In this document: piece after piece, positions 1 to 12,408 of the stretch
Layout: each line of letters starts with the position of its first letter
How positions within the stretch are numbered: position 1 is the first letter of the stretch
Assembly (NCBI GenBank): GCA_037013495.1
Contig: CM072805.1
Coordinates: 24,124,669 to 24,188,668 of the forward strand
Length of the DNA stretch: 64,000 nucleotides
From: Hippophae tibetana
Lineage: Eukaryota > Streptophyta > Magnoliopsida > Rosales > Elaeagnaceae
Direction: 5' to 3'
Program-made: the position numbers and the translations under genes
The notes under the pieces: generated by a model
Seen by the model: only the letters and a program-made list of their open reading frames with translations
What the model was told of the DNA's origin: nothing
Database searches by the model: none

Positions 1-201
1 TTAAATATCAATTACATAAATTAACTTCACTATCCAAAATTAATAATAACAATAACTCTTTTTAATAATCATTCAAGGTTTAAGTCACCAATACTATCAA
101 GAACATCTGCATGATCAAAATTAAAATGTTAAAAATATACATAAATAATGAGCTAATAAACATAATAATATATATTTGATAACAAATAAATCTATATATA
201 T

Positions 202-2257
202 TCAAAATATATATTTGAAAGTTTTATGCAATATACCTGATTCTAGAGCCTCAATTTCATCAAGTGATTCTTGGATATTAATGATTGGAGATGAACGAAT
301 CCAATTTTGAGTGCAAATCAAAGATTGTACAGTTTTAGAAAATAAAGAACTCCTGTATGGACTAATTGTATGACCACCAGTAGAAAATGCAGATTCAAAT
401 GCTACAGTAGATACTGGTATGGCTAATACATCTCGAGCTATCAAAGACAAAATCTTAAATCTTGAGGAATGAACATTCCACCAATTTAATATATCAAATT
501 TATCATCATCCATATCAACCAATGCTTCTTGTAAGTATTTTTCCAACTCAGATTTGTTTTCCATAGTATGAACTTCCTTTGAATGCTTTCTCGTAAATAT
601 CTTCCAAAGTTTGTTTCCACCCTTTTTGAACTCATTGATGACTCAATCTCATCCCCATTACACAATTCTAGCAAACTTAGATATAAAGAACACTCTTTAT
701 GCCTAGGATCAAGTAAAACAACCACAAATAACATCATATTCATTTTAGATATTGCTCCACAATATTTGTCAAACTTTACCTTCATATCACTAGCCATCTT
801 CATCATAATGTAATCCTCACATTTACTCCACATATCCAGTTGATCATGAATAAAACAAATACGATCCAAGAAGAAATTAGAAGTCACATACAAAGATCTA
901 GAAAATAATAATGTTGCTTCATAAAAAACTTTCAAAAATTGGACAAAATATCTAGCATTATCCCAATCCATTATAGTCGGAGCTTGTTTAATTTCACCTC
1001 GGCAAAACTTTTGATAGTATCCCAAATCAGTGATCTCTAACCTTTCAAATGCTTTTTGAAAATAAGTTGCAGAATCCAACATCAAATAAGTTGAATTCCA
1101 CCCTGTCGTAACATCTAAACAAACGAGTTTTTGAGTAGAGAGTTTTTCCATTTCAGCAGCACTCTTAAATTTTTGTAGTCTAATTGGTGATCCTCTCACA
1201 TATCTTACAATTGCACGAATCCTATTTATTGATATGCTATACTCTTTCAAACCTTGCTCAACAATTAAATTCAGAATATGTGCACCACATCGCATGTGCA
1301 AGTGTTTTGATTCTAAAATTGCATTACCCCAACCATTAACACATTTTTTCAAATAAGTAAGTGCAGTATCATTAGAACTTTCATTATCAAATGTAATACA
1401 TAATATCCTATCAATGCCCAAATCTAACAAACATGTTTCAATCGCTCTACCAAGTGTATCACCTTTATGATTTGGAACTTGACAAAAGTTCAAGATTCTC
1501 TTTTGTAAATTCCAACCATTATCAACAAAAAGAGCAGTTAAACACATATAACAAATTTTTTGACAAGATGTCCATGTATCAGTGGTAAGACATATTCTTT
1601 TACTAGTTCTATTCAACAACTATTTCAATTTTACTCTTTCAGTAACGTACAAATTCAAGCAATCTCTTGCAATAGTCCACTGAGAAGGGATTTTAAACAA
1701 AGGTTGTAGCTCTTCAATAAACTTCTTAAATCCTTCACCTTCTACGATAATAAATGGAAATTCATCTTTTATTATCATCCTTACCAATTTTCTCTACATC
1801 TTTCAGCATTAAAAATATGAGGTACAAGACTTCCTTCCTTATGGAAAGCTAAAGTTTTTTGTTTCTTAAGAACTCTACCGGGAAACTTATCACATCCAAT
1901 GGCAATGTGTGCAAGCAAATTTGACGTGCCAGATTTGCTTGACACATACTTATATTGTTTCTTACAATATTTGCATATAGCTTTGCGATGTTGCCCTACC
2001 CCTTCTATAGTAAAATGAGCCCATGCTTCACTACTAGATCTAGAAGAAACTTTTTTACCTTCTTCTTTAGAAGCAATGCATAGGTCAGGAATTAGAGTAC
2101 TTACAGAATCTTCTTCTTGAGTTGGTTGTGTTGCACTTTCATATTTATTTACTTCTTCAATCATATAAATTGTATCATTATCTTTATCTAAAGCCATCTG
2201 TATAGTTGTAGAAAAATATATTAGACATTTGCAATAAATAATTGTAAAAATGTGCAC
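202..2257 (-). pseudogene. hAT transposase (BED zinc finger, RNase H-like core, hAT dimerisation), broken
   Basis: This is a transposase of the RICESLEEPER/DAYSLEEPER type, which would bind the element ends and cut and paste the transposon. The first part (2257-1781) has a BED zinc finger, with CKYC followed about 20 residues later by HIAIGC. The middle (about 1775-600) has the catalytic RNase H-like region, including CLTTDTWTS and MRCGAHILNLIV. The last part (564-202) is the hAT dimerisation domain, with ILNWWNVHSSRFKILSLIA and FESAFSTGG. It is broken in at least three places: a frame change near 1781-1795, an in-frame TAG at 1620-1622 just before the catalytic block, and a frame change near 564-640. 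No functional protein is expected from this copy. Confidence 0.85.
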
Positions 2258-2880
2258 ATAGACATGAGGTGATGTTAGACATGTTTTCTTTCATGTGATT
2301 TAAAATATGTATTGAACATTTATATATAATATAACTAAAAAATTAATAATACGAATGAAATGTTCAATTAACACGCATCATTTATAAAACAATGTTGTAT
2401 GATATTGGTTTTTATAATTATATAAATAAACATGATATATTACAATGTTCACATTTTTTCCACCAAGTCACGATAGACCTCAATATTTTAAAAGTAACTT
2501 AAAATTTTTTGTCACTCAATTAAAGCATGAAAAACAATGTTTTTGGGGGAAAACTTAGGACAAATCGCCTTTGACGATTTGGTGTGCCTAGATATCAAAA
2601 AGTTACATGGAATCATAAAAAAATTCATCCAAAACAGATCTCCCAACACAATCACATTTTCACTTAAACTCATAATTTCATCTCATAGCTCTTAAAAATT
2701 ATTATAAGAAAACAGTAAATCACACAATATGTTCTAGATAGCTTATTGTTTCACACATTCATTTGAAACAAAAATAATAACTATAAATAAGAGCCAAAAC
2801 AGAGCATTTGAATATTATATCCGAAATCAAAATTCAGAAAAAAAAAGTTCAAACAAATACAACCTTATGTTTGTACTGTG

Positions 2881-3115
2881 ATGAAGAACAACGAACAGCG
2901 AGTAGCAGCAGCGGCAACGAGTAGGGAGCAACAACAACGACATCGAGCAGGGAGCAGCAGCAGCGAGTAGGGAGTAGTAGCAGCGAGCAGGGAGCAGCGG
3001 CAGCGAGCAGTGAGCAGAGAAGGGAGGAGCAGTAGCAGGGAGCATCAGCGACATCAAGCAGTCAGTAGAGAAGGGAGGAGCAACAACGAATCAGAGAATC
3101 ACAAGCAGCAGCAGC
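2881..3115. repeat. imperfect GC-rich purine/pyrimidine repeat (AGCAGCGAGCAGGG-like) in hAT leader
   Basis: Irregular tandem copies of units such as GAGCAGGGAGCAGCAG run through this stretch. It is far richer in G+C than the surrounding DNA. It lies between the hAT terminus and the transposase start, so it is probably untranslated leader. Open frames across it are low-complexity artefacts. Confidence 0.7.
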
Positions 3116-3460
3116 AAAGAAGCAGAATCCTTCAAGTCTAAAATTAGCAATGGAGGAAGAGAGGGAGAAAGAGAGATGGAGGCAGGGAGGCAACTGGGAA
3201 AATAGATTAGGTTAAGAATCATATATACGGATAAGTTAGGTTAGGTTAGAATAATAATTAAGTTTATTAATTATTATATATATATTTTTAAATAATATAT
3301 TAAATATATCGAATCAGATCGAATTATATGGATTTAAATATTTCTAATCCGAATTCGAATGGATTGTTAAAATCCAATCCGAATCCGATCCAACTTCGGA
3401 TCGAAACCACATATTTTTATCGGATTTTTCGGATTGATCGGATATTTTGCTCACCCCTAC

Positions 3461-3767
3461 CACCTGGGACGAGAGAAAAAAATATTTTGTAAATATAGCT
3501 ACACACGTTCCATCTAAAATAATAATGTGAATAAAAGAATTAAAGTAAAATAAAAAATAATTTTCCAATCGGAGGGTGCCTATTTCTATACTCCAAAAAT
3601 ATTTTAAGTTTACAACACATTTTTAATGAGATTATAAATTTATATGATTATTTAAAAATAATTTGTTTTTTAATTTTATCCCCATATTAATATTTTTTGT
3701 ATAAACATAATAATACTAATAGTATCCTAAAATTATATTTATTAACATATTAATAATATATACATAT
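3461..3767. other. A+T-rich intergenic gap
   Basis: This is a short A+T-rich stretch between the hAT terminus and the first LTR of the old copia element. I see no gene, repeat structure or conserved motif in it. Confidence 0.5.
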
Positions 3768-3986
3768 TTTTATCAAGAAACAAAGATTTACTAAAGAAAT
3801 AAGAAGAAGATTATGATAATGATGGCGTGAAGAAAGATTCATATATTGAAGCAAAATAAAAAATGAAGATTACACCTTACAATTGATTCACTACACTCTT
3901 TATATTTATATTTAGGTATAGTAATTGTTAACCAACTCAAAGCACTAACCATTTACTAAACAAGGAGTGTGAAGCTATAATCAATC
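3768..3986 (-). repeat. 3' LTR of old copia element
   Basis: This segment aligns by eye with 9228-9450, including AAAATGAAGATTACA(C/T)CTTAC and the following TTGATTCACTACACTC. The edges are approximate, and substitutions and small gaps are common. Confidence 0.65.
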
Positions 3987-4670
3987 ATTAGCTGGCCTTG
4001 AACACACAATCACAAATAAAATGATAATCTACCTCAATATGTTTCATTCGAATATAAAAAAACTGAATTGTGGGCAAGTGCTTTGGCATTCACACTATGT
4101 GTCAAGAGCATTGGTGTACCACACTGAGTTTACAGCTCATGAAACAATGATCGTATTCAGATAATCTCAGTTAAAGTAATGGCCATGGCACGATACTCAC
4201 TTTTAATGCTACTTTCGAATACAATCTTTTGTTTAGAAGATTGTCATGACACCAAACATCCTCCAAAGTATACATAAAATTTACCAGTGTTGTACCTATC
4301 ATTAGGGTAGCTTGCAGGCATTCAGGTTTAACCAATGTCAAGCCAAATTGAATAGTGCCTTTGAGGTACCTCAGAAGACATTTAAGAGCAAGCTCGTGAG
4401 TGTCTATAGAAGGACATAAATTGGAAAAGTTTATTTCTAGGAATGAGATATCAAGCCTTGTCATAGTGAGGTATTGTAAGGAACTAACCAACTTCTCGTA
4501 GTCCGTGGCATCTTTCAATTAGGATCCATTAGATTTGGCAGGTATAGCTCCTAAGCTCATTAGTATGGTAAAATGCTTAGAATCTATTAAACCAGAGGTA
4601 TCAAGTAAATCTCAAATATATTTCTCTTGGAAAAAATGAATACAATCATGAAAGTATTTAACCTTCATAC

Positions 4671-5647
4671 TAATGAGTGCTCAAAAAGCACTAAAATAAC
4701 CATGATTTTATGCACATTAATTGATTAAAAATATATATATTTATATGTTTTATCATATATTTATATAAATTTGTCTTTTTCGGAATCACAGGTATTTTTA
4801 TTGTTTTTCAGGTATTTTGGCTTAAAAATGCAACTTAAAGACTCAAAGAGGAATACTGGAAGCAATACATCACAAATATATTAATAAATAAATGGGGAAA
4901 GGTCAACAAATATGGAAAAATTGGACAAAATGGGTCAAAAAGGATAAAAATGTCAAAACTTGAAAGTTAGTACTCGGATAACTAAATTCTTGGGTTTAAT
5001 TTGGACACCTTGAATAAAGTTTAAACTGTCTAACCCCACCAAAGGTGGCATTTAAATGGTTCATTTTCAATCTCTTAGAAAAAGGAATTAATTTAATTAA
5101 GCATATTAGTTATCAACCCCACCCATAGGTGTTAATTGATTTGTTTAGTTAACAAAGAATATCTAACCCCACCAAAGGTGGTATTCATACAAAAAAGGGA
5201 GAATCAATAAATATCAATTCATATCTTTAATAACCTAGATAATATGAGCAAGCATAATTAACTTAGTTATTATATCCATAAATACTCCGCCATTATAAAT
5301 GATAAAATTTGCATAAATGTTTATTGAATCTTTGTTTATTTTTATGTAAGTAGATTAAAAACACAAAACCCCAAAATATCGTGACAGGATGTTTAGGATT
5401 TAATTTCGTTTTTAAAAGTTTGAATAATAAATTAAAACCACACACATTCCTTCCTTAGATCGACCTTGGGAGTATACTTATCATTTTCTACGAAATGATT
5501 CGTGCACTTGCGAGAGTTTTATAAATATTAAAACCAAAGTATTGGCAAGAATCGACGATGTCGGTTTTCGCTCATCAAGTTTTTGGCGCCGTTGCCGGGG
5601 ATTTGGTCATCAAGTTTTTGGCGCCGTTGCCGGGGATTTGGTCATCA
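4671..5647 (+). mobile_element. nested gypsy (Athila/Tat-type) LTR plus duplicated PBS, flanked by CATAC
   Basis: A 977-bp insertion interrupts the RT region of the old copia element. It starts TAATGAGTGCTC, runs as an LTR-like sequence to about 5577 (ending TCATCA), then carries two copies of a 35-bp unit containing TGGCGCCGTTGCCGGGGA. That motif is the tRNA-Asp-type primer-binding site known from Athila/Tat gypsy elements. CATAC stands directly on both sides (4666-4670 and 5648-5652). Taking out the insertion and one CATAC restores the copia reading frame, which supports a true target duplication. There is no coding sequence. It behaves like a solo LTR, but one that includes PBS sequence. 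Confidence 0.75.
5578..5647 (+). repeat. two tandem 35-bp units each with a tRNA-Asp-type PBS
   Basis: Unit 1 is 5578-5612 and unit 2 is 5613-5647, and they are identical. Each contains TTTTTGGCGCCGTTGCCGGG and ends TTTGGTCATCA. The end matches the TCATCA just before unit 1, suggesting slippage or template switching through TCATCA. Confidence 0.9.
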
Positions 5648-5936
5648 CATACATAGGAAGTATATGAACACTCTCAAGTCTTTCAAAGTAATATTGGTGT
5701 TTAAATCAATAATTAATTGATCAATCATTTCTAGAATGAAACATGTCAATAATATGTCATCAACGTACACCAAGATGACCAAAAAATAGGTAGAAGAAGA
5801 CTTTATAAAGAGAGCTGTTAGCTTTAGAGTTGTGGAATCCCATGGATTCCAAGTATATGCATAGCTTCTGATATTAAGCCTGTGGAGTTTATTTTAGCTC
5901 ACATAGTGCCTTTTTGAGTCTACACAACCTAGAACC

Positions 5937-6002
5937 ATTTTCAAACCCAAGGGGTTGAGTCATGTCAACATTTTCAAACCCAATGGGTTGAGTCATGTCA
6001 AC
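5937..6002 (-). repeat. 33-bp tandem duplication inside the old copia RT
   Basis: Two copies of a 33-bp unit (5937-5969 and 5970-6002) differ at one base (AAGGGG versus AATGGG), and a partial third copy follows. Because 33 is a multiple of three, it adds 11 codons in frame to the RT remnant. Confidence 0.85.
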
Positions 6003-9000
6003 ATTTTCAATTAAATCTCCATTAAGGAATGCATTATTCACATCAATTTACCTTATTTTCCATCCTCTAAATATGGTCAATGTGACAACAACCCTTATTG
6101 TAGTGGTTTTCACCACAGGGTTGAATGTTTCTTTGAAGTTTACTCTAAATTGTTACAGGAAGCCTCTCACTACTAATCTTGCCTTGTCTTTGTCTAAGGC
6201 ACCATCACTTAGCAAATTTACTTTGTACAACCACTTATAGGTAATAGGATGAACACCAAAATGGAGTACTACAATCTCATTTTGCATGGCCTATCTCCAC
6301 TCAAGTAACCTGAAACCTTTTTTATAGTTCCTAGATTTTAGAAGTATACATTGAGAAGTTATGATAGAAACAAGTGCCTTAGGTTTAACCATACTAGGTT
6401 TGGAACTTGTAATCATAGTATGAGTAGTAGATGGTAGGATATAGACATTTGGATTGTCAAATAGTTGAATAAAGACATTCAAAATGTTAGATGAGGAATG
6501 AGGCACATTGATATTTACTACAACAACTAGTGAGTATAATATATACTAGTTCATTGCTAGGAGCAAGTGATGATGAATCTACATACTCTGATTGAGAGTC
6601 ATTTAATGTATAAGAAGAGTTAGGTATATACCTAGAATTAGTTGAACTATATTGACTAGTCATGTCACTCTCATTCGATTCAGACTGTGTCAAAATAGAA
6701 GACACAGTTGTAGGCATTCATATTTCATTGGTATTAGACATTAACTGTATAGACACATCTTTGTCATGTAGTTTAGATTGGAGCATACCAGATGATAATT
6801 CACCAATACTCCACCTTTGCAGGCACATGCAAGATACCAAGCAACATGATCAAGGTATGAGTTGGAATAACACTATCAAACAAATTGTCATTATCCTTTG
6901 AAAAGGGAAAACTTACCTCATTATACACAATATGTATATTTGTCAAGACTTTTCCAATTTTTCTATCTAAGCATAGTAATATTTTATGATTTCTACTATA
7001 GCCAACAAACACACAAACAGTTACTCTTGGCTCCAAGTTATGACTGTTGTATGCTCACATACATGGAAAATATTCACACCCAAAAACCTTGAGTTGTGAG
7101 TAATCTGGAGGTGTAGAAAATAATACTTCATAAGGAGACAACCATGAAAGGATTTTTAGTTAGTAATCTGTTCAATAAATAAACTATTGTTCTCTTAGCA
7201 AATGGCTAGTAATCAAGAGGTATGTGTGCAACTAAGAGTAAAGCTAGTCTTCATTCCACAATCTTCCTATGGCTACAATTCAGTCATGAGTGGCTTGAAC
7301 TTAATGCCACCATCTGTTTGTATTGCTTTGCTCTTGACTCGAATTTCCTTTCTACCTTGCTTTTGAAACATTTAAACACTAAGTGAGTTTGATCCTTGGA
7401 TTGAAGGCAATAAAGTAAATTGAGAGTGGTCATCAATAAGAGACAATAAATATCTATTAGTGGAGGTAATATGCTTAGCAATAGTCCATAGATCTAGATA
7501 CAATAAAAAAAATTTCCACTCTTACATGAGAAGTAACAAAGGGAAGCTTATGTGATTTTGCTAATTGAAAACTAGAACACACATTGTCTACTATACTATC
7601 ATTTCTTGAAAAATGAATCACAAGGTCACAATTTTGGAGAGTGCTTTTAATAGTAGCATAAGAAGGGTGACCCAACCTTCCATGCCAAGTATCCAGAGAA
7701 GCAAGGTAGCCTATAGGTACACACTCACTAAAGACACTAGATGGCACAGAACTCTCCAATTTGTACAAGCCATGAGAATTACTTCTTTGGAGCTTCATCT
7801 CCTTGGATGCTATATCCTTGACATATAAACCAAATTAATCAAATTCAATAGAACTATCATCATCAGCACACAATTTATTGACTAAAATAAAATAAGTAAT
7901 AGTAGCATGTGTATGTAATACATTGTCTAAAGAAAGTATACAACCATTAGAAGTAGACAAATAGTTAGTACTAATATTAGAGATAAAAATCTTCTCACTA
8001 TTGCCAAAAAGAACTCTTTCAAAACCAAGGAAAGGTGAGGTTTGAGTCAGATGATCAACATCATAGGTGATGTGGTGACTAGCACCAATGTCTAGAATCT
8101 AAGATCCATGAGACCCAGATTGGGCTTCTTATGATGCATGAGCCACCATCACAAAGGAAGACTCAGATGAAACTCTTTTTCCCAATAACAAATCTTACAG
8201 AAGGAAGCAAGATTTGGTTGTGTGCCTAGGTTTATCACATACTTGATATATTGGTTTTTCATTGATAGGTTTCTTGAACTGTAGCTTATTAGATTATTCA
8301 TTATATAGACTCGATAATTGTTTCGGTTGATCTTGGATGCTTAATGCATAAATTTATTGAGGTTCCATCAAGGTTTTTTTTATGATAATTGAGTTATGCT
8401 TTCTGCTTTGAATTTTGTATTTCCCCATGATTCTTGTTATGAAACTTAGCAACATTAGCTTGATATACTTGATCATCCTCATTGTCATTTTGTCTTTGAA
8501 TCATTATGTCAAAACATTCCAAGTAGTTTTGCATAGTGTTGATAAAGAGTCTTACATCTTTCATTTTAATACTTGTCACAATTGAATTTTACCTCAATCC
8601 CAGACCTTTAAGAACATATAGTAGCATTTATTCATCCTTTCTTAGTTCACCTATAATATCCAAGTAGGCAACAATGGTTTTGGCTTTCAAGAAGTAATGA
8701 TATACACTTAAATTACCTTTGCACAAGCTTTCAGCTGCTCGTATAGTATTATGACCCATGATTGCACGTCAATGAAGTATGATTTTGTAAAAGCCATCCA
8801 TTGCTCATATGTTGTCAAACCACTACTTAAGTAACTAAAACATATAAAGTGAGACTAAACTTAGATCTATTCTTTGATAATGGAGTTCAATTTGTTTTAA
8901 TTTAAGAATGTTGAATTATCAATAAAATTTGGAGGACATTGTAAAGAAACATCTAAGATTCCTTTCAAGCTATATACAGTCACATATGTCATTATTTGAT

Positions 9001-9227
9001 CTTTCCAAATCATGTGATTATGATAATCCAATTTCATTATGAGATTCATACTCATGGGTAGAGAGGAAGAAAAACTTTGAGTAAACATATCAATATCACT
9101 TGATGTAGGAAAAGATGAACTAAAATTCAGGTTAGTAGGCGACACAGGCACCCCATAATGAGAAGTAATCGACTCTCTATCAACCTTTTTGTAACTTTTC
9201 ATACATGAAGAATCAATTTTGATACCA

Positions 9228-9450
9228 TACAAGAACCAAAGTTTCACTAAAGAAACAAAAATAAGATGATGCTAATAGAGGCTTGATGAAAGACTCGTGT
9301 ATTATAACAAAATGAAAAATGAAGATTACATCTTACGATTGATTCACTACACTCTTTATGTAGCAACTATAGTAGCTTTTAACCAATGTGCACTTACCAA
9401 TTCCTAATAAACCATTTGCTAAATATGAAGTGGTAAGCTACATTCAAGTG
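9228..9450 (-). repeat. 5' LTR of old copia element
   Basis: Partner of 3768-3986. It is followed on the - strand by a tRNA-Met-like primer-binding site (TGGTATCAAAAT, about 9216-9227), which sets the orientation. Its outer edge is approximate. Confidence 0.65.
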
Positions 9451-11110
9451 TATACATGCTTGTTTAGGATCATTAGTACTAACAGCTATGTATTGTTCTA
9501 ATTTTATGAGATATTAAAGAACTATCACTTTTATATTTGTTTTTTTTAATAAATAGTTAATAGTTAATAAATTACTTAAGGTAATTTGAAAAATTGTTTT
9601 TTATTTTATTTTAAGTTTTTGATTAAAATAAATAAGTGAAATTTTAATAATAACTAATATTAAGTAATATGTTTTTTTGGTATGTTAGAGTGGCTTTTTA
9701 ATAATAACTAATATTATGTAATATACTTTTTGATAATTTGAACCAAATATATTACATTAAATATAATATTTTATAAGTAAAGTTTTAATTATAAAAAAAA
9801 TTGTTTTATATATGAGACCAGATATATTTTATGAAAAACGATATTCTAGAAATAAATATTTAATCATGGAAAGTTTATGAAATGGTTAAATATTATTAAT
9901 TATATTTTGATATTATATAAATACATGGTATGTAAGGATACCATTAACTATGATATGGATTGAACATTTTTACATGTATTTAACATTATGATATATTAGT
10001 AAGAATATAAAAGACAATATAGAGTATTTAAGACCTAAAAATATTATGATATGATTAAGAAAACGTAGTATAACACATAAGACTTACAAATATTATGGCA
10101 TTATGATTATGAAATGGTAGTACAGAGCATCTAAGACCTAAAAATTATTATGATACCAACTATATTATGGACCCACTTGATAATTAATTTAACTATAATT
10201 ATTATTTCTATTATTGATGTTGCGTTATTATTATTGTATTATTATTATTACAATTTTTACTCTGTTAATATATATTGCTATAACATATTATTATTATTAT
10301 TATTATTATACTATATTATTATTATTACTATTTTCATTATTATTATTATTATTTCAGAACTAAGTTCATTTAAATTAATATTATTGTTATTATTTTATCC
10401 TTGGAATTGTCATCTTCATCATTTAAGATAAGAGATCTTCTACAAAATAAATTTTGTGCATGCGATTTTTTCATAAATTTATACTAAACTTGTAAGTCAT
10501 TATTTATTGGGAAAAATTTTATTTATCTACTTTTCAAACTATTTTCCCTTACAACCGAAAACCTTAAAGGTCAAATTTGAAAGTTTAGAAGTTTAGAATC
10601 TTATAATTGTATTTTTCAATTAGTTTTTTAATTATATCTTTTCATTTAATTTTGTCTTACTTATAGTCTACTTTTGATTAAGAGTTCATTATTAGAAGAA
10701 TAATGTTTGGATTGAAATTTTTTATTGGATATATAATTAGATGGATTTCTTATAACAAAACATTAAGCGTTTTAAGAAAAATATTACAATGTATTTAATT
10801 TTTTTATATATATTAATAGGATAAAGATTAGATATAAGAAGTTCAATGAACCAAATGGAGTATCTAGTATATATTCACTAGAACTTAAGATAGAAAGGCT
10901 TGAAAATTTTTAGACATAATTAGTTAAAAATCTCACGATATGTCACATATTTCAGAGTGGATTGGCGGATCTTGACAATCACATATTAATTTGTTCTAAA
11001 ACTCAAGTTTATAGTAGCTATAAACTTGACAATTTATTTATATTTTTTTAATGTTCACCAAAGTATTGAAATTAATTAGACTAACAATTCATTTTTCTTT
11101 TGTTGAGTGT
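9451..11110. other. A+T-rich intergenic DNA with ATT microsatellite
   Basis: No gene is visible. At about 10192-10360 there is a broken ATT/TTA microsatellite; the open frame across it encodes only Leu/Ile/Tyr runs and is not a gene. A short segment (AGACCTAAAAATATTATGAT) recurs near 10029 and 10132, suggesting a roughly 105-bp partial duplication. Confidence 0.6.
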
Positions 11111-11119
11111 GGCTTTAAG

Positions 11120-11344
11120 AAATTAGAGCATATATATATATATAAACTATAACCACCGGAAGGAAATGGATCACCACTCATCACGGCCTATAAATCTCTG
11201 ACCACAAATGATATCTAAAATTCTTAAACTATTTCCTTCATTCCTCGTATAAAGAAAGGTTGAACTTTAAAAACAATTCTGCCCAATAAAATAAAATAAA
11301 AAGGACTTATTTAGCTTTGCTTAATCCTGAGTTCAACTTGTTGA
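11120..11344 (+). promoter_or_regulatory. PL1 core promoter and start of leader, homologous to PL2 promoter
   Basis: This stretch aligns by eye with 36490-36690 upstream of PL2. Shared pieces include GAAGGAAATGG, CCACTCATCACGGC and the segment before GGTTGG. A TATA box (TATAAA, 11248-11253) matches the PL2 TATATAAA at 36596-36603. In PL1 the homology breaks off at the 11355-12408 insertion and resumes at 12419, so the TATA box now lies about 1.28 kb from the start codon, against about 0.22 kb in PL2. Confidence 0.7.
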
Positions 11345-11354
11345 ATTAGGGTTG

Positions 11355-12408
11355 GGGATTTGTCTATATAAGGGATTTCCTTCCTTTTTTTTTTCAACTC
11401 ACCATTTCACTCTATTCTCTCTCATTCCTTTTTTTTCAACTCACCATTTCACTCTCTTCTCTCTCCTTCCTTACTTTCTGGCACTATTTTCGTTTTCTTT
11501 CTTCTTATTTTTCAAAAGAAAACCAAAAATAAAATACTCATATCCACCGATTTTTAATAAATAGTAATGTTCATTTTAATTATAAATAAAAAATAATAAA
11601 AATAATTTATATTTATATAATAAAAAAAAATATTTTTTATAACAAATAACTTATCAAAATTTTATTATAAAATAGTTTAAAATAATAATAATATATTATA
11701 AAATTTTAAATTATTAAAAACTTTACTAAATAGTTACAATAATTTTTCATAAAAATTATTTTCATTTTAAAAAAATAAATTATTTAAGATTAAAAAAAAT
11801 AAAAAAAAATTACATTGTAACACATATCTCTAATATTATTATAATTTTAATTATTACTAAGATAACAAATATTTATTAATAATAATTTTATTTAACTATT
11901 AAAATATAATTAATTAGATATAATTTATATAATTTATTATATTAATAATAAAAATAATAAAAATAATAATATTATTATTATATTAGATAATATTTTTACT
12001 AAAATTTGTGATATAATGTTCTATGTTTGTATTGTATCTTGTATAAAATTGGATATATAAGCTTCACATTTTTTTAATAATTTAATTATTTTTATGAATA
12101 TTATTTTTTATATCATAATTATAATTAATATTATAATTATTTATTAAATATAAGTATAATTATATTTATTATTAATAATAATAACGTATTATATTATATT
12201 TAAAATTAATTATAAATTTATAAGATATTAATATTTTTTATGTTTATAATAATTATGTTTTGTAAAATGAGACTTTTTTTATTTTATTTTTAAATAAAAT
12301 TAACTAAAGAATGAGCTTTCAAGTTTAAGGTTAAATTTTACCAATTTTTAAATTAAAAAACATTTTTTAAACTATTACATGGGATATGCTTTTTATAGAC
12401 AAAATCCC
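11355..12408. mobile_element. MULE-type MITE inserted in the PL1 leader, 10-bp target duplication
   Basis: The insertion is 1,054 bp. It begins GGGATTTGTCTATATAA and ends with the reverse complement of GGGATTTTGTCTATAAAA, giving imperfect terminal inverted repeats of about 17 bp. ATTAGGGTTG flanks it on both sides (11345-11354 and 12409-12418). A 10-bp duplication with GGG termini fits Mutator-like elements. PL2 has an uninterrupted sequence at the matching point, which is the empty site. The body is A+T-rich and non-coding. Its left end carries its own TATATAAG box and a duplicated CT-rich tract, which resembles a core promoter. I see no transposase. Confidence 0.8.
11389..11470 (+). repeat. 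two tandem copies of a T/C-rich unit inside the MITE
   Basis: TTCAACTCACCATTTCACTC occurs twice, at about 11393 and 11435, each followed by TCTCTCTC-type pyrimidine tracts. The unit is about 41 bp. A TATATAAG box lies just upstream at 11365. Confidence 0.85.

Larger units (their letters stand above)
1..3459 (-). mobile_element. hAT transposon, decayed, one end outside the window
   Basis: The element is read on the - strand. It has a 5' terminal region at 3300-3459, a long leader, and a broken transposase at 202-2257. The outer end at 3459 reads TAGGGGTGAGCAAA on the - strand, a start typical of plant hAT (Ac/Tam3-like) elements. Just inside lie many short CGGAT/ATCCG motifs (3300-3445), as expected for hAT subterminal repeats. 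The other end is not in the window, so the 8-bp target duplication cannot be checked. Family assignment rests on the transposase domains and this terminus. Confidence 0.75.
4171..9227 (-). pseudogene. copia gag-pol remnant
   Basis: Fragments in order on the - strand are: gag start (9227-8897, with KLDYHNHMIWKDQIM); gag middle (8579-8394); GAG-pre-integrase (7798-7475, with WHGRLGHPSYATIKS); integrase C-terminal part (7036-6800, with CVFVGYSRNHKILLC); linker (6717-6291); reverse transcriptase (about 6290-5650, with NAFLNGDL and the YVDD box near 5740-5765); and, beyond the nested LTR, late RT/RNase H (4676-4171, with RYLKGTIQFGL). Frames change repeatedly and stops are frequent. The DDE integrase core is not recognisable in full. 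The copy is dead. Confidence 0.8.
3768..9450 (-). mobile_element. old Ty1/copia retrotransposon (-), with nested gypsy LTR
   Basis: Two related terminal segments, 3768-3986 and 9228-9450, are direct repeats that share a core around GATTGATTCACTACACTCTT. Between them on the - strand lie copia gag, protease, integrase, reverse transcriptase and RNase H remnants in the usual copia order. A primer-binding site resembling the initiator-tRNA-Met site (TGGTATCAAAAT) sits next to the inner end of the 5' LTR at about 9216-9227. The LTRs are clearly diverged and the coding region is full of frameshifts, so this is an old insertion. A younger gypsy LTR interrupts its RT region at 4671-5647. Confidence 0.8.

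Noticed and set aside
2827..3057. 76-codon Leu/Pro/Cys-rich frame in the hAT leader
   Set aside because: It is a low-complexity translation of the GC-rich imperfect repeat.
10150..10431. 93-codon open frame rich in Leu, Ile and Tyr
   Set aside because: It lies on an ATT/TTA microsatellite; the apparent membrane protein is a translation of the repeat.
11352..11564. 70-codon open frame in the PL1 upstream region
   Set aside because: It falls wholly in the left end of the MITE, over a duplicated pyrimidine tract, with no domain or splice partner.
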